Shown here in pieces: positions 1 through 5,815 of a DNA stretch of 5,815 nucleotides. Position numbers and translations under genes: made by a program. Position 1 is the first letter of the stretch. Every line of letters begins with the position of its first letter. The DNA comes from Methanothrix sp. (GTDB lineage: Archaea > Halobacteriota > Methanosarcinia > Methanotrichales > Methanotrichaceae): the NCBI GenBank assembly GCA_011620785.1, contig WOYM01000025.1:1-5815 (forward strand). The letters are read 5' to 3'. Under the pieces are notes generated by a model. It worked only from the letters and a program-made list of their open reading frames with translations. It was not told the origin of the DNA and ran no database searches.

Positions 1-144
1 CTCCAATGATTCTATGCACAATTGATCTTTGACTGGACCGTCCGGCTTGGATGGTTCCGTCTATTACAGTTCTCTGCCATTCTTGCGCCCATTAAAATCT
101 ACCTAAACAAAAAAATAAATCCTTCTGCATGCTAATAACGAACA
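1..144. other. Upstream intergenic stretch, no supported gene
   Basis: No reading frame on either strand here is long or protein-like enough to call; all three forward frames are closed early by stops. The segment turns A-rich from about 100 to 121, which may be the promoter of the following transporter pseudogene. No inverted repeat of useful length, tRNA or insertion-sequence end was recognised. Confidence 0.4.
110..121 (+). promoter_or_regulatory. Possible TATA-like box of the transporter pseudogene
   Basis: An A/T-only run (aaaaaaataaat) lies about 29 bases before the ATG at 145. In archaea a TATA box sits about 25 bases before the transcription start, so this spacing would give a leaderless or nearly leaderless transcript. 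It is a weak match and rests only on composition and spacing. Confidence 0.25.
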
Positions 145-1204
145 ATGGACTCAGATCAGGCCGCAATTTTTATTATCATATCCATTGCTTTTGCCTTCTT
201 CATCTAGGGGCGATGGCGTTACGACCTGGTTGCCATGATGGCACTGCTCACATCGGTCATTGCAGGCGTCGTGCCCTGGAGCCAGGCGTTTTCCGGCTTT
301 GCTCATCCTGCCGTTATTACCGTAGCAGCTGTGCTTATAATCAGCCGTTGTTTTCTGGAATCCGACTTAATTGAATTCATCTTTCGGCAAATCTCGAAGT
401 CGAACCGCTCAGTCAATAGTCAGGCTCTCTCCCTGACCGGTCTGGTGGCCCTCCTCTCTGGATTCATGAACAACGTGGGTGCCCTAGCCCTTCTCATGCC
501 TGTAAGCATCCGCATCTCTCGCTCCTGCAGGGCTCTGCGGATTCCCTGCCTGGAATTGTGGAACTGTTGGGTTGCCTGCCGCTGGCAGAGCGCAGCCTGA
601 AGTTGGGCCAGGCAAAAATATGATTTTGCCTTTGGTCATCTTTGCTCTTGCCATCATCGGCTCAGCTTTGGGCCTGCTTCCCGTGGAGGTTGCTTTTGTC
701 GGCGCGGCAACGGTCATGGTCCTGATTGGAATCCTGACTCTGCAGGAGGCTTATGAGAGCATAGACTGGTCGATCATCATTCTCCTGGGAGCAATGATCC
801 CCGTCAGCCAGGCTCTGGAGAGCAGCGGAGGAGCGGAGCTGCTCGCCGGGAACCTGCGGCAGGTCTTTGGCCAGTTTCCCGCAGCGGTCATTTTGACCGT
901 CCTGCTGGTCTGGACAATGGTCCTCACAAATGTGGTGAACAATGCAGCAGCAGCCGTCCTCATGGCTCCAATCGCCTATGACATGGCTCTGGTCATCGGT
1001 GCGTCTCCAGATCCTTTTTTGATGACGATAGCCATTGGCGCTTCATGCGCTTTCCTGACACCGATAGGTCACCAGTCCAACACTCTGGTGATGGGGCCAG
1101 GGGGCTATAAGTTCGGCGACTACTGGCACATGGGCCTGCCGCTATCTATTATCGTCACCGCGGTGGCAATTCCCTTGATATTATGGTTCTGGCCGTTGTT
1201 CTAA
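145..1204 (+). pseudogene. Broken SLC13/DASS-type anion:Na+ symporter with RCK_C remnant
   Basis: Degraded membrane transporter of the SLC13/DASS (NhaD/ArsB-like) group. From the ATG at 145 the frame gives a short N-terminus and a first helix, stops at TAG 205-207, then continues in the same frame with RWRYDLVAMMALL and the conserved NNVGALALLMPV. Near 521 the homology jumps to another frame (LLQGSADS through GCLPLAERSLKLG, about 522-611), which reads like the end of an RCK_C (TrkA-C) domain. A one-base loss in the A-run 614-618 then shifts it into the frame ending at 1204. This last part is intact: several hydrophobic helices, the second-half motif TNVVNNAAAAVLMAPI and the sodium-site-like GHQSNTLVMGPGGY. 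Intact relatives are near 590 residues by memory, so roughly 240 residues, including the first-half TLIGTPPN-type motif, appear to be missing. The product cannot be a working transporter unless the C-terminal half acts alone. The substrate cannot be told; sulfate, dicarboxylate or another anion are all possible. Confidence 0.85.
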
Positions 1205-1263
1205 TCAGAATAGTATCCAGTATCAGGGTGCAGTCTAAAGAGAGGTTTGCATGAGCACCAGGC

Positions 1264-1470
1264 TCAAGATAAGAATTTCTTCAATGGGATTGCAGCGAGC
1301 ACCACGAATATCAATCCATACCAGTACCATTCCAGGCTCAACAAAGGCGGCCAGAGCTTTGCGACCATTAATGCAAAAGCGGCGACGCTAAATTTCGTAA
1401 GCCCCAAGTCCACCCATGTCATCCTGCCAATCCTGTCGTTTGCCCAATCAAAGATGCTCATCGTTCTCAT
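1264..1470 (-). CDS. Small two-helix membrane protein of unknown function
   Basis: A 68-residue protein read from the ATG at 1470, or 65 residues from the internal ATG at 1461 (MSIFDWAND), which looks like the more natural family N-terminus. An amphipathic, charged N-terminus (FDWANDRIGRMTW) is followed by two hydrophobic segments, about residues 26-40 (VAAFALMVAKLW) and 47-63 (EWYWYGLIFVVLAAIPL), and a basic KKFLS tail. This helix-turn-helix membrane pattern resembles short uncharacterised proteins common in methanogenic archaea and some bacteria; that match is from memory. The function is unknown. The gene converges on the transporter pseudogene (60 bases between stops) and diverges from the restriction-modification operon. 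A TATA-like box sits about 25 bases before 1470, which favours the 1470 start if the message is leaderless. The hydrophobic pattern and promoter make it more credible than the overlapping forward frame 1247-1573, whose translation is low in structure. Confidence 0.65.
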   Translation of the reverse strand: MRTMSIFDWANDRIGRMTWVDLGLTKFSVAAFALMVAKLWPPLLSLEWYWYGLIFVVLAAIPLKKFLS

Positions 1471-1490
1471 GTTTATATCGCTATTGAAGA

Positions 1491-1500
1491 CTTATATCTA
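1491..1500 (-). promoter_or_regulatory. Likely TATA box of the small membrane protein gene
   Basis: On the - strand the sequence reads TAGATATAAG, centred about 25 bases before the ATG at 1470. That is the standard archaeal TATA-to-start spacing and would give a leaderless transcript beginning at or beside that ATG. A second similar box (CGATATAAAC, plus-strand 1471-1480) is too close to the start to serve the same ATG. Confidence 0.4.
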
Positions 1501-1621
1501 TCTGTCAGAGAGAATTGGCATATGCGGGGGCATACGTTGCAGAAGTTCAAAGTCTCATCTGAGATCAGCATAATGTTTATGATGCTGGAGGCTATGAGTC
1601 CATCCGGAGGCAAAAAATCAT

Positions 1622-1735
1622 ATGGCTAGAGTAATCCAGATCCAGGCAACCGGACAAAATGCTGCTCCTTTTGCAGATTTAAGCTTGATCTTCAAGGATA
1701 CATTTCCCTGCAGTGGATGTATGCAGCATGAGTAA
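1622..1735 (+). CDS. Candidate 37-residue ORF overlapping the hsdM start
   Basis: An ATG at 1622 opens a 37-codon frame ending at TAA 1733-1735, overlapping the first codons of hsdM in another frame. A strong Shine-Dalgarno-like GGAGG lies at 1606-1610, 11 bases before the ATG, slightly long spacing. The predicted peptide ends with a CSGC pair of cysteines (residues 30-33) and QHE, and has no hydrophobic segment. No family was recognised. It could be a leader peptide coupled to hsdM translation, a tiny regulator, or chance. It is listed because of the ribosome site and the overlap, not because of homology. Confidence 0.2.
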   Translation: MARVIQIQATGQNAAPFADLSLIFKDTFPCSGCMQHE

Positions 1736-3704
1736 TGGGGATTTAAACTGGATAGCCAATTTCATTTGGGGCATTGCTGATGATGTCTTGCGTGACTATT
1801 ACGTACGGGGCAAGTATCGAGATGTAATTTTGCCCATGACGGTTATCCGCCGACTGGATGCAGTGCTGGAGCCTAACAAGAAAGCCGTATTGGAGATGAA
1901 AAAGCATCTCGATGATGCAGGGGTCAGCAATCAGGATGCAGCATTGCGTCAGGCCGCCTGCCAGGCCTTCTATAATACATCACCATTCTTGCTGAGAGAT
2001 TTGAGATCCAGGGCCAAGGCTCAGCAGCTCAAAGCTGATTTTGAGGCCTACCTGGACGGCTTCTCACCTAACGTCCAGGAGATACTGGATAAATTCAAGT
2101 TTAGAAACCAAATACCAACCCTTGTAGAAGCCGATATCCTGGGAAATCTGATTGAAAAGTTCCTCGACCCTTCCATAAACCTCAGCCCCATTCCGGTCTA
2201 TGAACCCCGCGGAGGCATCCGGCTTCCTGCGCTTGATAATCATGCCATGGGCACGATCTTTGAGGAGCTGATACGCCGCTTCAATGAAGAGAACAATGAG
2301 GAAGCGGGAGAGCATTTCACTCCCCGGGACGTGGTGAGGCTGATGGCAGATCTGATTGTCCTCCCCATAGCCGACAGGATCGAGTCTGGGACGTACCTCC
2401 TTTATGACGGTGCCTGCGGCACAGGAGGAATGCTCACCATTGCAGATGAGCGCCTGAAAGAGATTGCCGCAAAGCGAGGAAAGGAGGTATCAATCCATCT
2501 GTTCGGGCAGGAGGTCAACCCCGAAACCTATGCCATCACCAAGGCAGATCTGCTCCTCAAGGGCCAGGGCGAGGAGGTGGAACAATTCCAGCTTGGCTCC
2601 ACCCTGTCTCAGGATGCTTTTCCCTCTCGGGAGTTCGACTTCATGCTCTCCAATCCCCCTTACGGCAAGAGCTGGAAGACCGATCTGGAGCGCATGGGCG
2701 GCAAGGGAGACATAAGGGACCCGCGCTTCATAATTGAGCACAATGACGATTCAGAGTTCAAGCTGGTCACCCGCTCCAGCGACGGGCAGATGATGTTTCT
2801 GGTGAATATGCTCTCCAAGATGAAGCACAAAACGCCGCTTGGCAGTCGCATCGCTGAAGTGCATAACGGCTCTTCTCTCTTTACTGGCGATGCCGGCCAG
2901 GGGGAGAGCAATATCCGCCGCTGGATAATTGAGAATGACTGGCTGGAGGCCATCATCGCCCTGCCACTGAATATGTTCTATAACACTGGCATTGCCACCT
3001 ACATCTGGGTTATAACCAACCGCAAGCCGGAGCACCGCCGGGGCCGGGTGCAGTTGATCGATGCCACACAATGGTTCAAGCCCCTTAGAAAGAACCTGGG
3101 AAAGAAGAACTGTGAGCTTTCTGAGGAGGATATCCGGCGCATCTGCGACACATTCCTCGAATTCCAGGAGACTGGGCAGTCGAAGATCTTCCCTAACCAG
3201 GCCTTCGGCTACTGGAAGGTGACTGTCGAACGGCCGCTGCGGCTGAAAGGAATTGATCACGAGCGCGCCTGCACGCCTGCGGAGATCAAGAGGCTGAAAG
3301 AGAGCGCTGAGCGTTCTGAGAGTGCCCCGCCAGTGATCAGAAAGATCCACAAATCGGGCACTGTTCCCGATCCATTGCACGGCCTCTTTGAGGTCATGAT
3401 CAAGGGCAAGCCTCGGGTGGTGGAGTATGAGCCTGACACTGAGCTGAGGGACACAGAGCAGGTGCCACTGCAAGAAGAGGGCGGGATCGAGGCCTTCCTG
3501 CGCCGGGAGGTGCTGCCCTATGCTGCTGATACCTGGTATGATCCGGATAGCGTCAGGACAGGATATGAGGTCAGCTTCACACGGTACTTCTACAAGCCTA
3601 GGCCATTGCGGACGCTCGAGGAGATCAGGGCGGATATCGTGGCGGTGGAGAAGGAGACGGAAGGGCTGATTCAGTCTATTCTAATTGATGCAGGGAGGGA
3701 TTGA
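1728..3704 (+). CDS. hsdM: Type I restriction-modification methyltransferase subunit
   Basis: HsdM transfers a methyl group from S-adenosylmethionine to the N6 of adenine in the site recognised by HsdS, acting as an M2S complex and, with HsdR, as the R2M2S restriction enzyme. From the ATG at 1728 the protein has 658 residues. The HsdM N-terminal helical domain comes first (NWIANFIWGIADDVLRD, residues 7-23, and PMTVIRRLDAVLEP, 36-49). The methyltransferase core follows: HFTPRDVVRLM (196-206), SAM-binding motif DGACGTGG (227-234) and catalytic NPPY (309-312). All key residues are present and the length fits the long HsdM subfamily. The ATG at 1728 (MSNGDLNW) is preferred over an in-frame GTG at 1713 because relatives start this way; neither has a strong Shine-Dalgarno site. 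The next gene's ATG lies 2 bases after the stop, indicating an operon. Sampled 60-base rows suggest the first part (1741-2160, average about 47% GC) is poorer in GC than the rest (55-63%). Confidence 0.95.
   Translation: MSNGDLNWIANFIWGIADDVLRDYYVRGKYRDVILPMTVIRRLDAVLEPNKKAVLEMKKHLDDAGVSNQDAALRQAACQAFYNTSPFLLRDLRSRAKAQQLKADFEAYLDGFSPNVQEILDKFKFRNQIPTLVEADILGNLIEKFLDPSINLSPIPVYEPRGGIRLPALDNHAMGTIFEELIRRFNEENNEEAGEHFTPRDVVRLMADLIVLPIADRIESGTYLLYDGACGTGGMLTIADERLKEIAAKRGKEVSIHLFGQEVNPETYAITKADLLLKGQGEEVEQFQLGSTLSQDAFPSREFDFMLSNPPYGKSWKTDLERMGGKGDIRDPRFIIEHNDDSEFKLVTRSSDGQMMFLVNMLSKMKHKTPLGSRIAEVHNGSSLFTGDAGQGESNIRRWIIENDWLEAIIALPLNMFYNTGIATYIWVITNRKPEHRRGRVQLIDATQWFKPLRKNLGKKNCELSEEDIRRICDTFLEFQETGQSKIFPNQAFGYWKVTVERPLRLKGIDHERACTPAEIKRLKESAERSESAPPVIRKIHKSGTVPDPLHGLFEVMIKGKPRVVEYEPDTELRDTEQVPLQEEGGIEAFLRREVLPYAADTWYDPDSVRTGYEVSFTRYFYKPRPLRTLEEIRADIVAVEKETEGLIQSILIDAGRD
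3693..3698 (+). promoter_or_regulatory. Shine-Dalgarno site of the DUF262 gene
   Basis: GGGAGG lies inside the last codons of hsdM, 8 bases before the ATG at 3707. This good spacing decides the start: an in-frame TTG at 3701 is only 2 bases from the site and cannot use it well. Confidence 0.7.
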
Positions 3705-3706
3705 CT

Positions 3707-5500
3707 ATGCCTACACAACGCTACTCCGTAACTCAGGTGCCAATTAGGAACCTGTTTGCATGGATTGATTCTGGCGAGATCGCCATACCTGAGATTCAGA
3801 GGCCTTTCGTTTGGGATGCGGTCAAGGTCCGCAAGATGCTGGATTCATTGTTCATGGGATACCCTGTAGGATATATAATCGCATGGCGTAATCCAAATGT
3901 TAAGCTAAAGGATGGAACAACTTCTTCTGGCAAGCGAATAATTATCGATGGCCAGCAGCGGATTACTGCCCTCATGGCAGCTATCCTCGGATTTGAGGTC
4001 GTGAATAAAGACTACAAGAGGGTACGCATCAAGATTGCATTTCATCCGATCAAACAACAATTCGAAGTATCGAATCCTGCCATCGAAAAAGATGTCTCAT
4101 GGTTGCCGGATATAGCAGATGTCTTTGACTCGAAAACCAGTCTCTTCAACCTCGTGACTGATTATTGCCAGAAGAATCCAGGTGCAACAAATGATGAAAT
4201 CTTCAGCAGTATAGAATCGTTAAGAGGGATAGTAAATAATCAAATTGGCCTCATCGACCTGGATTCAGAGCTTGATATCGAAACTGTAACAGAGATATTT
4301 ATTCGCGTCAACTCAGCGGGCGTGCCTCTCAGTCAGGCGGACTTCGCTATGTCGAAGATAGCTGTCAATGAGATCTATGGTGGCAATATGCTGCGCAAGG
4401 CTATAGATTATTTCTGTCACTTGGCCATAGCCCCAGAATTCTTCCAGGAATTGAAGAACGATGAGGAATTTGCAGATAGCGAGTTCATGCATCAAATGTC
4501 TTGGCTCCGCAGAGAGAATGATGACCTTTATGATCCTTCTTATACAGATATGTTAAGAGTAGCATTCACCTCTGAATTCCGACGTGGTCGCTTGGAAGAC
4601 CTTGTAGCATTGCTATCAGGACGTAATTTCGAGACAAGACAATATGAAGAGGCTATCGTTGAGGATTCATTTAATCGACTGAAAAAGGGCATCATCCAGT
4701 TCATGAATGAGACTCACTTTCAACGCTTCATCATGATCATCCGCTCAGCAGGCTTCGTCAATGCATCAATGATCAGATCTCAGAATTCATTGAACTTCGC
4801 CTATATCCTTTATCTGACTTTGCGCGATCAAGGATTTCCCAATGCAGATATTGAGCGCTATGTTAGGCGCTGGTTCGTTATGTCTATGCTTACTAGTAGA
4901 TATTCATCCTCTCCTGAATCGACCTTTGACCAAGATATCCGACAGATTCATGAACTTGGTATTGAACAATATGCGGATATTCTAATTCGAGGCCAGCTAT
5001 CCGATGCATTTTGGAATTCCGTGCTACCACAGGCATTGAATACCTCTGTGGCATCAAGCCCTTATTTCCGCCTATTCGAGGCTGCGCAGGTAAAGATGAT
5101 TGATACGGGCTTCCTGTCCAGGGATATTACTGCAAAAGACCTGATCGATGTTCAATCGGATGTCCATCATATCTTCCCACGGAATTACCTTAAGAAGAAT
5201 GGGATGAGCAGAGCACAATACAATCAAATCGCCAACTACGCAGTAGCCCAGAGCGAGATCAACATTGCCATCGGCAGCAAAGAGCCAAAAATATACTTTA
5301 GCCAGCTACTTGATCAATGCCAGGGAGGGCCAAAACTGTATGGGAATATTACTGATCTCGATAGCTTGAAAGATAACTTCAGAGCGAACTGCATTCCCAA
5401 TGGCATGGAGGAGATGACATTTGATGATTATTCTTCATTCCTCTCTGAGCGGCGGGTGCTGATGGCGCAGAAGATAAGGAAATATTTCGAGGATCTCTGA
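3707..5500 (+). CDS. DUF262-HNH protein (GmrSD/SspE-like) in the hsd operon
   Basis: A 597-residue protein with an N-terminal DUF262 domain and a C-terminal HNH (DUF1524-like) nuclease domain, the layout of GmrSD type IV restriction enzymes, SspE and BrxU. Visible DUF262 motifs are IPEIQRPFVW (residues 27-36), the NTP-site signature IIDGQQRITAL (79-89) and FIRVNSAGVPLSQAD (198-212). A long helical middle part follows. The nuclease motif is DVHHIFPRNYL (485-495), with His487-His488, and a downstream NIAIGSKEPKIY (519-530) supplies the expected Asn and K-x-P-x-x-Y. In the known relatives DUF262 binds and hydrolyses NTP and the HNH part cuts or nicks DNA, controlled by DNA modification. Both motif sets look intact, so an active nuclease is expected. 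It sits 2 bases after hsdM and 1 base before hsdS, so it is co-expressed with the methyltransferase. Sampled rows are near 40% GC against about 60% in the end of hsdM, which hints at separate acquisition. Its target and its dependence on HsdMS methylation are unknown. Confidence 0.88.
   Translation: MPTQRYSVTQVPIRNLFAWIDSGEIAIPEIQRPFVWDAVKVRKMLDSLFMGYPVGYIIAWRNPNVKLKDGTTSSGKRIIIDGQQRITALMAAILGFEVVNKDYKRVRIKIAFHPIKQQFEVSNPAIEKDVSWLPDIADVFDSKTSLFNLVTDYCQKNPGATNDEIFSSIESLRGIVNNQIGLIDLDSELDIETVTEIFIRVNSAGVPLSQADFAMSKIAVNEIYGGNMLRKAIDYFCHLAIAPEFFQELKNDEEFADSEFMHQMSWLRRENDDLYDPSYTDMLRVAFTSEFRRGRLEDLVALLSGRNFETRQYEEAIVEDSFNRLKKGIIQFMNETHFQRFIMIIRSAGFVNASMIRSQNSLNFAYILYLTLRDQGFPNADIERYVRRWFVMSMLTSRYSSSPESTFDQDIRQIHELGIEQYADILIRGQLSDAFWNSVLPQALNTSVASSPYFRLFEAAQVKMIDTGFLSRDITAKDLIDVQSDVHHIFPRNYLKKNGMSRAQYNQIANYAVAQSEINIAIGSKEPKIYFSQLLDQCQGGPKLYGNITDLDSLKDNFRANCIPNGMEEMTFDDYSSFLSERRVLMAQKIRKYFEDL
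5489..5492 (+). promoter_or_regulatory. Shine-Dalgarno site of hsdS
   Basis: GAGG sits within the last codons of the DUF262 gene, 9 bases before the hsdS ATG at 5502. It supports that start and translation from the same message as the upstream genes. Confidence 0.5.
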
Positions 5501-5501
5501 G

Positions 5502-5815
5502 ATGGCTGTATTAAAACCATATCTCGAATACAGAGACTCTGGTGTGCCATGGCTAGGGGAGGTGCCCAAGCATTGGAAGGTACAAAAGCTTAGAACTATC
5601 ATGAAAGGAGTCACTGAGCGGAATAGACCCGATTTGCCCCTTCTATCAGTTGTGCGTGAAAAGGGTGTTATTCTGCGTGATATTACAGAAAAGGGTGAGA
5701 ATCGCAACTTTATTCCAGACGATCTTTCAAATTATAAAGTTGTCCGGGAAGGGCAATTTGTAATGAACAAGATGAAAGCATGGCAGGGATCATATGGGGT
5801 CTCACGATATAATGG
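5502..5815 (+). CDS. hsdS: Type I restriction-modification specificity subunit, 5' part
   Basis: HsdS is the DNA-recognition subunit; its two target-recognition domains each read half of a split site and position HsdM and HsdR. The window holds the first 104 codons and ends inside the gene; full-length HsdS is usually about 400-450 residues. The N-terminus has the family signature YRDSGVPWLGEVPKHWKVQKL (the YKDSGVEWLGEIPEHWEV pattern), which leads into the first recognition domain. Further typical segments are LPLLSVVREKGVI, NFIPDDLSNYKVV and FVMNKMKAWQGSYGVS. The frame is open to the edge with no sign of damage. The ATG is 1 base after the DUF262 stop, so the gene belongs to the same operon. 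The recognition site cannot be inferred from this fragment. Confidence 0.93.
   Translation, partial: MAVLKPYLEYRDSGVPWLGEVPKHWKVQKLRTIMKGVTERNRPDLPLLSVVREKGVILRDITEKGENRNFIPDDLSNYKVVREGQFVMNKMKAWQGSYGVSRYN

Noticed and set aside
205..207. TAG as a pyrrolysine codon in a functional transporter
   Set aside because: Two other lesions in the same gene and the usual Trp at this position make a nonsense mutation much more likely.
1252..1264. GAGC/GCTC stem between the convergent genes as a terminator
   Set aside because: It has a 4 base-pair stem with no following T-tract, so it is too weak to support.
1247..1573. A 108-residue forward reading frame opposite the small membrane protein gene
   Set aside because: It overlaps the better-supported - strand gene, has no recognisable motif, and its content looks like an antisense shadow of the hydrophobic protein.
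1684..1695. Small inverted repeat (CTTGA/TCAAG) upstream of hsdM as an operator or terminator
   Set aside because: The stem is only 5 base pairs, has no T-run, and matches no known operator.
2751..3473. A long minus-strand reading frame (240 residues) opposite hsdM
   Set aside because: It lies wholly within the conserved hsdM gene, resembles no family, and long antisense frames are common in GC-rich coding sequence.
5435..5707. A minus-strand reading frame across the DUF262 end and hsdS start
   Set aside because: It crosses the junction of two real genes and shows no homology or promoter.

Overview
The window looks like a piece of a mid-GC prokaryotic chromosome, most likely archaeal and perhaps a methanogen of the Methanothrix/Methanosarcina kind. 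The evidence is indirect: TATA-like boxes about 25-30 bases upstream of start codons (compatible with leaderless transcripts), frequent AGG/AGA/ATA codons, and proteins that resemble archaeal homologues from memory. No rRNA, tRNA or other taxonomic marker is present, so this assignment is an inference.

The left part (about 145-1204, + strand) is the wreck of an SLC13/DASS-type (divalent anion:Na+ symporter/NhaD/ArsB-like) transporter with an internal RCK_C (TrkA-C) region. It carries an in-frame TAG where the family usually has Trp, an internal deletion with a frame change near 521, and a one-base frameshift in an A-run at 614-618. The C-terminal half remains open. Facing it on the - strand (1264-1470) is a small two-helix membrane protein with a plausible archaeal promoter. 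A stretch of about 250 bases then precedes the next operon and holds a weak candidate 37-codon ORF.

The right part (1728 to the window end, + strand) is a tightly packed type I restriction-modification operon: hsdM (N6-adenine methyltransferase subunit), then a DUF262-HNH protein of the GmrSD/SspE type, then the start of hsdS (specificity subunit), cut by the window edge. The junctions are only 2 bases (hsdM to the DUF262 ATG) and 1 base (DUF262 gene to hsdS), with Shine-Dalgarno-like sites in the 3' end of each preceding gene, so co-expression is very likely. No hsdR is visible; it would be expected downstream.

HsdM and HsdS would together mark host DNA at a specific site, while the DUF262-HNH protein, a family of NTP-using nucleases that respond to modified or foreign DNA, would add a second defence effector. 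The DUF262-HNH gene between hsdM and hsdS is the most interesting arrangement in the window.
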